A stretch of 64,000 nt of DNA, taken from the NCBI RefSeq assembly GCF_014207965.1, contig NZ_JACHLM010000007.1:1-64000 (forward strand), written 5' to 3'. The notes beneath the pieces are model-generated. The model was not told the origin of the DNA. It did no database searches and worked only from the letters and a program-made list of their open reading frames with translations. Shown in pieces: positions 1-8,641 of the stretch. Source of the DNA: Brevundimonas bullata (lineage in GTDB: Bacteria > Pseudomonadota > Alphaproteobacteria > Caulobacterales > Caulobacteraceae). The translations under genes were made by a program, and so were the position numbers. The first letter of the stretch is position 1, and every line of letters begins with the position of its first letter.

Positions 1-577
1 AGATGACGGACGGGCGGCGCTTCCGCATCCTGACGGTGATCGACAACTGCACCCGCGAATGCCTGGCGCTGGTGGCTGATACCTCGCTGTCGGGCACGCG
101 AGTGGTGCGGGAGTTGGACGCCGTCATCCGGCAGCGGGGCCGACCGGACACCATCGTCAGCGACAACGGCACGGAGTACACTTCGACGCCGTCCTGGCCT
201 GGGCCGACGACACCGGCGTGGGCTGGCACTACATCGCGCCAGGCAAGCCACAGCAGAACGGCTTCAATGAGAGCTTCAACGGGCGCCTGCGTGACGAGCT
301 GCTGAACGAGACGCTGTTCCGCTCCCTGCCGCACGCGCGCGCGGTGCTCGAGGCCTGGCGGCGTGACTACAACGAACGGCGACCGCACTCGAAGCTCGGC
401 TGGCTGACGCCGCAGGCCTACGCGCAAGCCCATGCTGGAAACGCCGGGCGGCCTGCTGCGCTGGTTGACGGCTGCGCAGGCCGCCCTATTGCCAACCCAA
501 CCAATCTCTACCCAGATCAACCTCGGACTCTTGTTGTGGCTGGATGAGAAACGGGGGTCACGTCAGGCCACGCTCAC
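1..577 (+). mobile_element. Right part of an IS3-family insertion sequence
   Basis: The first 577 bases hold the C-terminal half of an IS3-type transposase and what looks like the right end of the element. The probable terminal repeat is the stretch around 556-577, which read on the minus strand begins TGACGTGACCCCCG. Beyond it the sequence changes abruptly to an unrelated reading frame that resembles a thermonuclease-like protein. The left half of the element lies outside the window, so the exact terminus and target duplication cannot be checked. Confidence 0.7.
3..547 (+). pseudogene. IS3-family transposase (OrfB), 5'-partial and frameshifted
   Basis: This is the rve/DDE integrase core of an IS3-family transposase. 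The first part, to about base 183, carries [19 protein letters not shown] and SDNGTEYTS, which includes a catalytic Asp. The second part, from about 186, continues in another frame with [20 protein letters not shown] and the typical tail [15 protein letters not shown], which supplies the catalytic Glu region. Homologues read straight through TEYTS-(N)[10 protein letters not shown]. Here one base is missing near 184-186, so the frame breaks. The N-terminal part is off the left edge. The copy cannot make an intact transposase unless programmed or accidental frameshifting restores it. A sequencing error is the alternative explanation. Confidence 0.85.
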
Positions 578-749
578 TCGTCTGGCCGGAAGTAGGATCA
601 CCTGCATGCGAACTGGGCAAAGCTACCAGCGGGTGACGGCGATCTGCCACAACTCGTCAGGGGTCGAAATAAACTGCGCCATGGTAGAAAGTGGGGTGGC
701 GTTAATCTGGGATCGATTCAATCGACAACAACCGATCTGTCGATCCTGA
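567..749 (+). pseudogene. C-terminal stub of a thermonuclease (SNase)-like protein
   Basis: Directly after the IS end the frame ending at 749 reads RITCMRTGQSYQRVTAIC, then INCAMVESGVALIWDRF and a final Cys-Arg-Ser. This pattern, with paired cysteines and a repeated N-x-AMV-x-SG-x-A-x-x-W block, resembles the C-terminal end of secreted staphylococcal-nuclease-like proteins of alphaproteobacteria. The N-terminal two thirds are missing, apparently removed when the insertion sequence landed. The family assignment rests on pattern memory and needs a profile search. From 750 to 914 nothing else is recognisable. Confidence 0.45.
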
Positions 750-914
750 TGCACGAGCGATCAATCCATTAAGGGCTTAGGCGAAAGGCTGTAGCCTCCC
801 CGTGGTGCAGGGTCAGGCCCGCCCGGCTCCAGACGGTGACCCCCACCCGGGGGGTAGAGCAAGCGGGTCCGCGTATATTCGAGACGTCGAGAATGCGGCC
901 CGAAACCATTTGGG

Positions 915-1292
915 CTATGGAGCGCGCTTGTTCAGCAGTTTGGCGATGGCAGTCACGATCTGCGCGGGAACGAAAGGCTTGTCGATCAGGATGCTGTCTG
1001 GAACTCCATATGCGGCCCATTCGTCGGCGCTATCGCCCGTCACATAGATCACCGGCAAGGTCGGAAATCTCTCGCGAGCCGTAAGCGCGATGTCCCACGC
1101 TTTGATTTCCCCGCCGAGGTTCACATCCGTCACCAAGGCTCGGCATATGTGACCATTGTCCTCGACAGCGCCAAACCTTTCTCCGCCGAGTGCGCTGTGT
1201 GCGGACGGAAGCCATTATCTTCCAGCGCAAGTTCGATGGTGGTCGCGACTAGAACATCGTCATCGACGACAAAGGTGCAAACTGAATCCATG
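915..1292 (-). pseudogene. Single-domain response regulator, frameshifted
   Basis: Reading leftward from an ATG at 1292, the N-terminal part gives CTFVVDDDVLVATTIELAL, the receiver-domain start with its acidic Asp pocket. After about base 1165 the frame must shift by one base to continue as LVTDVNLGGEIKAWDIAL (the phospho-accepting Asp in VTDVNL), then YVTGDSADEW and the conserved Lys in LIDKPF. Without the shift the first frame stops at about 1139. A single base appears to be lost in the GCGCTGTCG stretch. Restored, the product would be about 125 residues with no output domain, like CheY or the receiver-only regulators common in alphaproteobacteria. It is either a decayed gene or a sequencing error. 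Confidence 0.75.
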
Positions 1293-1365
1293 GCTTAGCC
1301 CGAGCCGAGTGGAGTTCCCCGGAGCCAGAACACGCCCGCCGCAAAATCGATCCCGACTGGAAGCG

Positions 1366-1605
1366 TCAGTCGAGAGGGACGACGAAAACTCGCTCGTAGC
1401 CGTGCGATCCATCCGTTGTGGGGAACGCCACGAAGTCGTCTCCGCTGCGCTCCAAGATTTCTCGGGCAAGCTCGTTGAAACGATCCTCTGCACCATCCAG
1501 ACGGACAAGCGACAGGCCCTGCTCTTCCACAACTACGGTGTGCGCGGATGAACCTTTGCGAAGACGTTCTAGGAACTGCCCCATGCGTCCAAAGAACATG
1601 AACAC
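1366..1605 (-). CDS. Hypothetical small protein (79 aa)
   Basis: This short frame starts with a hydrophobic MFMFFGRMGQFLERLR and continues with a charged, helix-prone body (DRFNELAREILERSGDDF). It lies just upstream, in transcription order, of the broken response regulator, so the two might have been co-transcribed. No family is recognised and there is no signal peptide or clear membrane helix. Composition looks protein-like, but length alone cannot prove coding. Confidence 0.45.
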   Translation of the reverse strand: MFMFFGRMGQFLERLRKGSSAHTVVVEEQGLSLVRLDGAEDRFNELAREILERSGDDFVAFPTTDGSHGYERVFVVPLD

Positions 1606-1673
1606 TTACTAATATGCAAGAAGGGCTGCGTGAAATTCGCGTGACAGGAGAGCCCCCTGCCTCGAAGGGAGGA

Positions 1674-2078
1674 CTAGAACAATGTTCTTACGCCCGTGCC
1701 AGTGAAAGGTGCCGGAGTGCATCGACCCTTTGCGGTTATGGACCCAGCCGGTGTGATTGACAGCAGGAAGTAGCTTCCGCTCACACGGTCGATAGTGAAT
1801 GTCCGTGCATGACCGGGTTGCAGTGCATCACCCCAGAGGATCAAAATTGTTGGCGAGATCTCGGCGATTGTCTGCACCGGCTTACAGGGGTGGGTGCACC
1901 ATTTCATTGAAGCGGTGTCGATGCTCATCCGAATGGTGCGCTCGTTTTTGGTCTCGGCGCGGTCGTTGAGCTTCACCGACGTTTCGATGTCGCACGAGAG
2001 GTCGAAGCTCGCCGCCTGTTGAGCTTGGGCTGGCGTTGCGGCGATCAGGCCGAATAATCCGATTACTGCTGCGTGCAT
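1674..2078 (-). CDS. Secreted hypothetical protein with signal peptide
   Basis: The 134-residue product opens with a clean Sec signal peptide, MHAAVIGLFGLIAATPAQA, with a likely signal peptidase I site after AQA (residue 19). The mature part has cysteines in DLSCDIE, KWCTHPCKP and KGRCTPAP, which could form disulfides in the periplasm. No enzymatic motif is visible and no named family is recognised. The gene is separated by about 200 bp from the DUF2254 gene upstream, so it probably has its own promoter. Function unknown. Confidence 0.7.
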   Translation of the reverse strand: MHAAVIGLFGLIAATPAQAQQAASFDLSCDIETSVKLNDRAETKNERTIRMSIDTASMKWCTHPCKPVQTIAEISPTILILWGDALQPGHARTFTIDRVSGSYFLLSITPAGSITAKGRCTPAPFTGTGVRTLF

Positions 2079-2286
2079 TTAGTGCCCCATTTCAGTGGTC
2101 CGTCCTATCCGCTGTGGACGATCCAACCAACCCGCTTGAAATCAGAACAAAACAAGAACGTTATTGCGGGATAGGTGCAGCCGCTCTTGGACTTCGTCCG
2201 GGGTGGGCGTGATCGCGATCTTCTTTCCCTTCTAGCGACTGACCACCGCGAAGGGAGAGGCTTGCCGATGCGGAGCTTCAAGGCGA

Positions 2287-3567
2287 CTATGCCGCTGTGG
2301 CTAGGAAGTCGGCATAGGCGGTCGCCAGTACGGCCTTGTCGTTTTCGTTGACAAACAGGGCCTGCCCCTGCTCATCGGCGATACGCGCCTGGCGCCGCAG
2401 AACGTTCAGACGATGCAGGTCGGTCTCGACCGCGGCGACGGCGGTCAGGACGGTCATCAGGTGGATGAGAACCGTCGGCGAGGTCCCGGCGTTCTGTCTG
2501 ATCATGTCGAACATCACGCCGGCCAGGGCGGCGTAGTCCAGCGTCGGCACATAGAGCCGGACGACGCCGTCCTGCTCATAAACCCCGTTGTGAAGATGGC
2601 GCGGCGCCAGCCAGGCCAGCGCCGCGCCCAGACGATTGAGCACGCTGATCGCCGTCCTCGGGTCGTTGACGCCCGGCGAGAGCGCTCTCACGGCCACCTC
2701 GACCAACTGGGCGACAGGAAAGGTGAAGTCAGCCGGAGATCCGCCCCTGCGGCTCAGCGCCACCCTGCCCCAGATCGCCGCCTCAGCCTCCTCTACTTCG
2801 TGCGAAACAAGGGCGAAAGGCGCATGGGGGAAGACGAACTCGCCCGGCCGCTTCAACAAGCGAACGCCACACCCATGGGTTTTCGCCCAATCCGCCAAGG
2901 CGCCCGTGTCGGTTTGCTGGAGATAGCCCGCCTGGCGAAGGCTGACCTTGGCCGCCCAGCTCCAGTCGACCGGATCCGGATATTCACGGCACGGTTCGTC
3001 CAGCGTCAACCGCTCCATGTCCCGCACCACGTCGTCGTGCACCAAGTCGATGACGGTGTCCACGTTGATGCGATTGGCCACGTGATGGATGAAATAGATC
3101 AGCAGGGCGACGCAGGCCCCCGCCAACACCAGTCCGATCGTGACGCCCAGGGCCGGGACGAAGGCGGTGTCCTCCCCGCCTCGCACGGAGCGCAGCACCA
3201 CGAGAGCATAGGCGAAGGCGCCGAGAAAGACGCCCAAGGTCATCTGGTTTCCCCGGTCGCGCATGAAGTTGCGCAACAACCGAGGCCCCATCTGGCTCGA
3301 AGCCAGCGTCAGCGCCGCGATGGTGATCGAGAACAAGGTCCCGGCCACGCCGATGGCCGAGGACGCGATCGCGCCCAGCAGCGTGCGGGCGCCGGTATCG
3401 CCGCGGCCGTAAATCCAGGTTTCGGGTATCCAGCCGGGCAGTCGCCCCAGCATCTGGATATCAACCACCAGGACGCCAAGCCCCGCGAGCGCCGCGACGA
3501 TCAAGGCGGGCAGGGCCCAGAAGGCGTCCGTCACATCCTGAATGAAACGAAGCAAGCGCGCCTTCAT
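2287..3567 (-). CDS. DUF2254 family inner-membrane protein
   Basis: The 426-residue protein has an N-terminal membrane region with four hydrophobic segments (about residues 17-38, 68-90, 110-128 and 137-160), followed by a long soluble domain. The stretch ASSAIGVAGTLFSITIAAL followed by ASSQMGPRLL, plus the later SPGVNDPRTA block, are hallmarks of DUF2254, a family of predicted integral membrane proteins without a proven function. The start ATG at 3567 directly abuts the stop codon of the mscS-like gene, so the two are co-transcribed. The pairing with a mechanosensitive channel suggests a role in envelope or osmotic homeostasis, which is only an inference. Confidence 0.85.
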   Translation of the reverse strand: MKARLLRFIQDVTDAFWALPALIVAALAGLGVLVVDIQMLGRLPGWIPETWIYGRGDTGARTLLGAIASSAIGVAGTLFSITIAALTLASSQMGPRLLRNFMRDRGNQMTLGVFLGAFAYALVVLRSVRGGEDTAFVPALGVTIGLVLAGACVALLIYFIHHVANRINVDTVIDLVHDDVVRDMERLTLDEPCREYPDPVDWSWAAKVSLRQAGYLQQTDTGALADWAKTHGCGVRLLKRPGEFVFPHAPFALVSHEVEEAEAAIWGRVALSRRGGSPADFTFPVAQLVEVAVRALSPGVNDPRTAISVLNRLGAALAWLAPRHLHNGVYEQDGVVRLYVPTLDYAALAGVMFDMIRQNAGTSPTVLIHLMTVLTAVAAVETDLHRLNVLRRQARIADEQGQALFVNENDKAVLATAYADFLATAA

Positions 3568-4605
3568 CTAGTCATCGGGACTTTCGATCGGGTCGGGCTG
3601 AGGCGTCAATAGATCAGCCGCCGCATCGTTGACGGCCCGCGCCGCGTCAACCGTCGGTGCGGAAGACTTCGCCTGCGACGCAGAAAGATGGTCGCCCAGC
3701 CCCAAGGCCGAGAACGCATCATCGCCTTCTCGGCCAAGCAGACTTCGGATCCTGAGGTCGGTCTGCGGGAAGGGAATCTCGATGCCCGCGGCGTCCAGGG
3801 CGTCAGCGATCGCCCAGGTGTAGGCCGCATGCATCGCTGCGGGTCTCTTGACCGCCTGAGGGCTGGGCCAGACCAGAAGCTCGAAGTTCAGGCTGCTGTC
3901 GCCGAACCCGACCAGCCAGACCTGGCTCTTTCTCTGATCGGTCTCAGGCATGGTGAAGGGCGAGGCGTTGGCGGCGGCCAGCACCGCCTCGCGCACCTCT
4001 GCCCGGGACGCGCCGTAGGCGACGGAAAAGGGAATGTGGATGCGACGGGTGTCGCCCTTCAACGTCCAATTGGTGACCGGCCCCTGGATCAGATGCGAGT
4101 TGGGGATGATGACGTTGACGTTGTCATTGGTGCGGATACGCGTGGCCCGGGGGCCGATCTCGGCGATCGCGCCGCGCGTCCCGCTTTCAAGTTCGACATA
4201 ATCTCCCACCGACACCATCCGATCGAAGATCAGGAAGATGCCGGATACAAACTCTTTCACGACGCCTTGAAGACCCAGCCCCACGCCGATGCCGATGGCC
4301 CCGGCGAAAACCGCGAGAGAAGACAGGTTCAAACCTGCCGACGACAGCCCCACGATCACCCCAAATACGATCACGGCGTAGCCTGTGAGTTTCTCCAGCA
4401 AATACAGAGCCTGCGCGCCCCTTTGCGCTTTAAGCCGCAGCCTGCGGAGGCCGCGCGTGATGAACCAGGACACGACGATCGCGGCGGCGATGATGATGAC
4501 CGCCGAAACCAGCCCGCCCAGCGTCAGCACGCTTCCGCCGATATCCACAATCCTGGCGTCGTCGAGCTTGCCCAGATCGCCGATCACATCACTCGCCGCC
4601 GTCAT
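3568..4605 (-). CDS. MscS-family mechanosensitive ion channel
   Basis: This 345-residue channel protein has membrane segments near residues 28-50, 70-90 and 93-120. The third carries the pore-lining Gly/Ala-rich helix GAIGIGVGLGLQGVVKEFVSG, the MscS signature. The beta domain follows (FDRMVSVGDYVELESGTRG, then RTNDNVNVIIPNSHL) and then the alpha/beta C-terminal cage domain. MscS channels open under membrane tension and release solutes during hypo-osmotic shock. The last 50 residues are a Pro/Ala/Asp-rich tail not needed for the core fold. The gene ends flush against the DUF2254 start, forming a two-gene operon. Confidence 0.9.
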   Translation of the reverse strand: MTAASDVIGDLGKLDDARIVDIGGSVLTLGGLVSAVIIIAAAIVVSWFITRGLRRLRLKAQRGAQALYLLEKLTGYAVIVFGVIVGLSSAGLNLSSLAVFAGAIGIGVGLGLQGVVKEFVSGIFLIFDRMVSVGDYVELESGTRGAIAEIGPRATRIRTNDNVNVIIPNSHLIQGPVTNWTLKGDTRRIHIPFSVAYGASRAEVREAVLAAANASPFTMPETDQRKSQVWLVGFGDSSLNFELLVWPSPQAVKRPAAMHAAYTWAIADALDAAGIEIPFPQTDLRIRSLLGREGDDAFSALGLGDHLSASQAKSSAPTVDAARAVNDAAADLLTPQPDPIESPDD

Positions 4606-4731
4606 GCGGGTCAGCCCCCTCGCGCCGCAGCCCCGATACGAAGGCCGCGCGCTCCAACGTCTTCATGATCAGCCCTCAGCGGCCCAGCGAGCTGGAAGAC
4701 TCCATCGCCAGACCCGCCGGGGATCAGCGGT

Positions 4732-4908
4732 TCACCAAATGAATGGTTCCGCTAGGGGAGGCTCGGGCGCCCCCGCTTCCTTCGCGCCCGCGTCAGATCG
4801 CGACCTATTTGAAGAGACTCGCCTGACCACGCCCGCAATCGTGCCGGCCTGGGCGATGACCGAGAAAAGCACCACGATATAGGTCGCCACCACCAGCAGG
4901 TCCTTCAT
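4732..4908 (-). pseudogene. C-terminal fragment of a Na+/H+ antiporter (CPA1 type)
   Basis: A 58-codon frame on the minus strand begins MKDLLVVATYIVVLFSVIAQ and continues AGTIAGVVRRV. This matches the last transmembrane helix and exit of NhaP/CPA1 cation:proton antiporters, which end in a similar VVLFS...GLTI..VVRR block. Upstream the frame runs quickly into a stop, and no other part of an antiporter is found, so about 90 percent of the gene has been lost. The fragment sits just upstream of the mscS operon, which may reflect an older ion-homeostasis cluster. Confidence 0.5.
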
Positions 4909-5569
4909 CGGTCTGGCCGGAAAACTTCAGCTTCGAGGGCGCCAGAAAACGTAGGCGGATCACTAACCCGAGGACTCTAGCTCCGCGTGGATGAAAACTC
5001 AGGGGCACGTCACCTGCGTTCAGCTTGGATTTCATCATGCAGTTTCTGCGCAACATTCTGCCAGCAACCGTCTTGTGGGTAGGCGTGAACTACCTCTTTG
5101 ACAGAATGGTCGGAATGCCACGCTAACGCTATCCCGATCTGCGTCAGGCCGCACGGAGCCACTCACCAGGACCGCTATTGCCACCGATCCTGCATCGACT
5201 ATCCGATGACCTTCAAGTGGACCTATTATTCCTTCAAGGCCGAGGATCACTATGTTCGCGGAGCGACGGCGGCGGGTGTCGCCCGGGTAGGACGACACCT
5301 CCCCCAGCTTGAAGTCCGCGTCTGGTTCTTCCGTCCGACAGCCGCGCCGCCGTGGATGATCCCGAGAACTATTCGGCCTTGGTCGGCTGGGCCGCTTAGC
5401 GCCATGAACGGACATTGCCTGGCGGCCCGAAAGCGGACGTCCGGCCGTCGGCAACCTCAGGACCGCTTTCGCCCCAGAGGACACGTTCAGCCTTGGCCCA
5501 GTACTGCCTGCGCTAGAGATATCCAAAAACCCATCAACAGCGCTGAAACCGCTTTAGTTAGGCGTCCGA
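4909..5569. other. Gene-poor interval of about 660 bp
   Basis: No convincing gene is seen. Longer open frames here have arginine- and proline-rich, shadow-like composition. One short plus-strand frame at 5037-5126 encodes a 29-residue peptide starting MQFLRNILPATVLWVGVNYL, which looks like a single membrane helix and could be a small membrane peptide or a gene relic. The interval separates the antiporter fragment from the fixLJ operon and is probably decayed DNA. Confidence 0.4.
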
Positions 5570-6175
5570 TTAGGGATGAACCGTGAGGTACATCCGCAAG
5601 AGTTCGGACAAGCTTCCAGCCTGCATCTTGGCCATGAGGTTGGCGCGATAGACTTCCACGGTCCGCGCGCTGATCTCGAGATCATAGGCGATGACCTTGT
5701 TGGCGTGGCCCTGAACCAATCCTGCGAGCACGTCGCGTTCCCGTCCTGACAGGGCGTCGAGACGCGCCACCAGCATCCGCTTCTCGGCTTCTGCCGACGC
5801 CGTTTCGCCCGCTCGATCCGCCGCACGCTGGATCGAAGCCAACAGCAATTCGTCGTCGAACGGCTTTTCGATGAAATCCACCACGCCTGCGCGCAACGCC
5901 TCCACAGCCAGCGGCATGTCGGCATGGCCAGTGATGACGATCACAGGTTCCCCCGAACCGTCCGCCTGTAATCGGCGTGCCAGCTCTATCCCGGTCATGT
6001 CAGGCATGCGCACATCGGTGATGATGCATCCGGGATGTCGGTCTTTCACGGCGAGAAAGGCGACGGCGGACTCGTGGGTTTGCACGCATAATCCGGCTGT
6101 ACTCAGGAGGAAGGCGATCGAATCTCTCACAGCGGCGTCGTCGTCGATGACGTGCATGATCGGAGCGTTTGTCAT
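5570..6175 (-). CDS. fixJ: FixJ-type response regulator
   Basis: The 201-residue protein is a two-domain regulator. The N-terminal receiver has the acidic pocket DDD at 11-13, the phospho-acceptor Asp54 in IITDVRMPD, and the Lys in FIEKPF. The C-terminal LuxR-type helix-turn-helix is LSGRERDVLAGLVQGHANK through ISARTVEVYRANLMAKM. FixJ is phosphorylated by FixL at low oxygen and activates target promoters, classically fixK and nifA. The start overlaps the fixL stop by four bases, so the pair is translationally coupled. No fixK gene is seen in the window, so its targets are unknown. The adjacent oxidase and Hmp genes are obvious candidates. Confidence 0.92.
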   Translation of the reverse strand: MTNAPIMHVIDDDAAVRDSIAFLLSTAGLCVQTHESAVAFLAVKDRHPGCIITDVRMPDMTGIELARRLQADGSGEPVIVITGHADMPLAVEALRAGVVDFIEKPFDDELLLASIQRAADRAGETASAEAEKRMLVARLDALSGRERDVLAGLVQGHANKVIAYDLEISARTVEVYRANLMAKMQAGSLSELLRMYLTVHP

Positions 6176-7653
6176 GCGAGCTCTTCCTCAAGTCGGGCGC
6201 GATGTAGCGTGAAGTGAAAATCCGCGCCTCCAGCGGCGTTGGCCTCGAACCACAGGCGCCCGCCATGGGCTTCCATTATGGTCCGCGATATCGAAAGCCC
6301 AACCCCCATGCCGGCCCGCTTCGTCGTGATGAAGGGCTGGAACAACTGGACCGCCACATCGGGATCAATCCCCGCCCCCGTATCGGAAACCGTGACCTGG
6401 ACATGATCCTCATCCAGCGTCGAGGCGGATATGGCCAGGTCCCGTGTCCCGCCGTCCTGCATGGCGTCCATGGCGTTTCGGATCAGGTTGAGCAGGACCT
6501 GCTGGATTTGAACCCTGTCAACGATGACGAGGTCAGCGGACGGATCGAGGGCGAACCGCACCTGAACGCCGTGCTCCCGCGCCCCGACCAGCGCCAGGGC
6601 GCTGGCCTCCTCGATGAGCGAGTGCAGGTTCTCGATCCGCCTTTCAGTCTCGCCCCGGGCGACGAACTCTCGCAGGCGCCGGATGATCACGCCGGCGCGC
6701 AGCGCCTGGTCAGCCGCCCGGTCCACGGCGTCGGAGACGCGATCGACCGACGCATTCTCCAAGCGAAGCAGTCGCCCCGCGCCCTTCAGGTAGTTGGTGA
6801 TCGCGGTCAACGGCTGGTTCAGCTCATGGGCGAGCGCTGACGCCATTTCGCCGAGGGCCGTCAGACGCGACACCCGGATCAGGTCTGCCTGAAGCTCCTG
6901 CATCCTGGCCTCAGCCTGTTGGCGTTCCGTCAGATCCCGCACAAACCCGGTGAAGAAACGCCCCTCCTTGGTCCGCATCTCCCCGACTGCGAGTTCCAGA
7001 GGGAAGTCGGACCCATCCTTGCGACGACCGACCACGACGCGCCCTACGCCGACAATCCGGCGTTCTCCGGTTCGATAATAGCGTTCAAGATAGCTGTCGT
7101 GCGCTTCGCGATGAGGTGCGGGCATCAACAGGCTGACATTCTGCCCGATGGCTTCGGCCGCAGTCCAGCCGAATAGCCGTTCTGCAGTGGGGCTGAAGGC
7201 TCGCATGGCCCCCTTCTCGTCGATGAGAATCATGGCGTCGGGCACGGTGTCCAGGATCAACCGTAGATGGGTCTCACGGGAGGAAAGCTCCTTCAGAACC
7301 CGTTGGAACCACTCGCCGCCCCAGGTCACGGCGCCCGCGACGACAAGGAATAGCGCGGCCTCCGCCACCTGCGGCTGAGCGTCGCCCAGAAGCAGTCCCG
7401 TCGCGACGCCCAGGCCGGCGGCCAGGGCGCCGGGCCAGACGCCGCCCAGGGCTGAGCCCGCCACCACGGCCGGCACAAAGACCAGAAAGGACAGCCGGGC
7501 GTCGAAGAGGGACGGCAGGCCTGCTCGCGCCCAAGCGCCCATGAGGATCAGTACCAGAACCGTGGCGACTGCTAGCCAAGGCGAAGAGGGCCTCACAAGG
7601 GGAGAAGACGAATGAAAGACGCGCATCGTCCGCTTTCTAGCCTTGTTCACCAA
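6172..7653 (-). CDS. fixL: FixL oxygen-sensing haem PAS histidine kinase
   Basis: The 493-residue kinase has N-terminal membrane helices (about residues 26-43, 53-75, 76-90 and 96-112), a haem PAS domain (about 125-245), a HisKA domain and an HATPase domain. The PAS carries the FixL haem signature: proximal His185 in EAHDSYL, Arg191 and Arg205, spaced exactly like His200, Arg206 and Arg220 of Bradyrhizobium FixL. The phospho-accepting His276 lies in LAHELNQPL, and the ATP lid has DTGAGID and GMGVGLSISR. Oxygen binding to the haem turns the kinase off. It is the first gene of the fixLJ operon and points away from the alternative oxidase gene, whose start is 133 bp distant. Confidence 0.93.
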   Translation of the reverse strand: MVNKARKRTMRVFHSSSPLVRPSSPWLAVATVLVLILMGAWARAGLPSLFDARLSFLVFVPAVVAGSALGGVWPGALAAGLGVATGLLLGDAQPQVAEAALFLVVAGAVTWGGEWFQRVLKELSSRETHLRLILDTVPDAMILIDEKGAMRAFSPTAERLFGWTAAEAIGQNVSLLMPAPHREAHDSYLERYYRTGERRIVGVGRVVVGRRKDGSDFPLELAVGEMRTKEGRFFTGFVRDLTERQQAEARMQELQADLIRVSRLTALGEMASALAHELNQPLTAITNYLKGAGRLLRLENASVDRVSDAVDRAADQALRAGVIIRRLREFVARGETERRIENLHSLIEEASALALVGAREHGVQVRFALDPSADLVIVDRVQIQQVLLNLIRNAMDAMQDGGTRDLAISASTLDEDHVQVTVSDTGAGIDPDVAVQLFQPFITTKRAGMGVGLSISRTIMEAHGGRLWFEANAAGGADFHFTLHRARLEEELA

Positions 7654-7786
7654 TGGGCCGCGCCTCCGGAATTCCCCCTAGGGTCAAGACCCGGATACCG
7701 CGTTCAGCCCGCCTCTTCTACATCGGCCTCATCCTCTTTCGCCGGACGAACCGGCCCGGGACTCCCCGGTTTCAAGGACCAAGGCC

Positions 7787-8476
7787 ATGAGCGCCCCACT
7801 CGTCGATCTCTCCGTCCACCATCAACCCAAAGGGTTGTCGGACCGCGTCGCCTTCGGCTTCACCAAGCTGCTCCGCTTCTGTGCGGATACCTTCTTCGCC
7901 AAGCGATACGGACATCGCGCTGTCGTGCTGGAAACGGTCGCGGCTGTGCCGGGCATGGTGGGCGCCACCATCAACCATCTGAGCTGCCTGCGTCGGATGT
8001 GCGACGATCGGGGCTGGATCAAGACCCTGATGGACGAGGCCGAAAACGAACGCATGCACCTGATGACTTTCATCGAGATCTCGAAACCGACGCTGTTCGA
8101 GCGGTTCGTCATCGTCTCGGTCCAGTGGGTCTTCTACCTCTTCTTCTTTGGTCTCTATCTCGTGTCCAACAAGACGGCCCACCGGGTGGTCGGCTATTTC
8201 GAGGAAGAAGCCGTGATCAGCTACACCCACTACCTCGCCGAAATCGACGAAGGGCGCTCGCCCAATGTCCTGGCCCCAGAGATCGCCAAACGCTACTGGA
8301 ACCTTCCTGACACTGCGACCCTGCGCGACGTTGTCCTCGTCGTTCGTGCCGACGAGGCCCACCACCGGGACGTCAACCACGGCTACGCCAACGAACTCGG
8401 GGGATTGCCGGTCCAGGCCGTGGCGCCCTGCCCGCCTCACGCTGCGCTGGAGCCGACCTGGAAGACTGCGGCCTGA
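7787..8476 (+). CDS. aox: Alternative oxidase (AOX), di-iron ubiquinol oxidase
   Basis: The 229-residue protein is a cyanide-insensitive quinol oxidase that transfers electrons from ubiquinol to oxygen without pumping protons. All iron-binding motifs are present: Glu49 in LET, Glu88 and His91 in NERMH, the FEEEA box at 138-142, and Glu190 with His193 in [12 protein letters not shown]. The four-helix di-iron core is bounded by a hydrophobic hairpin ([17 protein letters not shown]) that dips into the inner leaflet. Mitochondrial targeting sequence is absent, as expected in bacteria. AOX is scattered among proteobacteria. Its place between fixLJ and hmp suggests expression when terminal haem oxidases are blocked by nitric oxide or low oxygen. 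Confidence 0.95.
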   Translation: MSAPLVDLSVHHQPKGLSDRVAFGFTKLLRFCADTFFAKRYGHRAVVLETVAAVPGMVGATINHLSCLRRMCDDRGWIKTLMDEAENERMHLMTFIEISKPTLFERFVIVSVQWVFYLFFFGLYLVSNKTAHRVVGYFEEEAVISYTHYLAEIDEGRSPNVLAPEIAKRYWNLPDTATLRDVVLVVRADEAHHRDVNHGYANELGGLPVQAVAPCPPHAALEPTWKTAA

Positions 8477-8641
8477 AGCCTCGCCGTCTCCACCGAACCG
8501 TCTGCCCCCTCACGCGCGTGGACATCTAAGAAGCGCCGCGCGCGTCCGACCGACCTGACCCGGCTTGGCCACGCCGCCAAAAAATCCCGCGGCCTGAACG
8601 ACCGCGTTTTCCAGTTTCCAGTTTACCGAGGACACCTACTG

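Noticed and set aside
2413..3612. Long plus-strand frame over the DUF2254 gene
   Set aside because: It is antisense to a well-supported membrane protein; its Asp/His/Arg/Gln-rich product is typical of a GC-rich shadow frame. Similar antisense frames over mscS, the exporter operon, dihydroorotase and pyruvate kinase were dropped for the same reason.
5037..5126. 29-residue hydrophobic peptide frame
   Set aside because: Too short to support as a gene; mentioned only in the description of the gene-poor interval.
5098..5586. Long plus-strand frame before fixJ
   Set aside because: Composition is Arg/Pro/Trp-rich and it overlaps the fixJ end; no family pattern on either strand.
7654..7786. FixK/FNR box between fixL and aox
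   Set aside because: No TTGAT-N4-ATCAA-like palindrome was found by eye; a regulatory claim would be unsupported.
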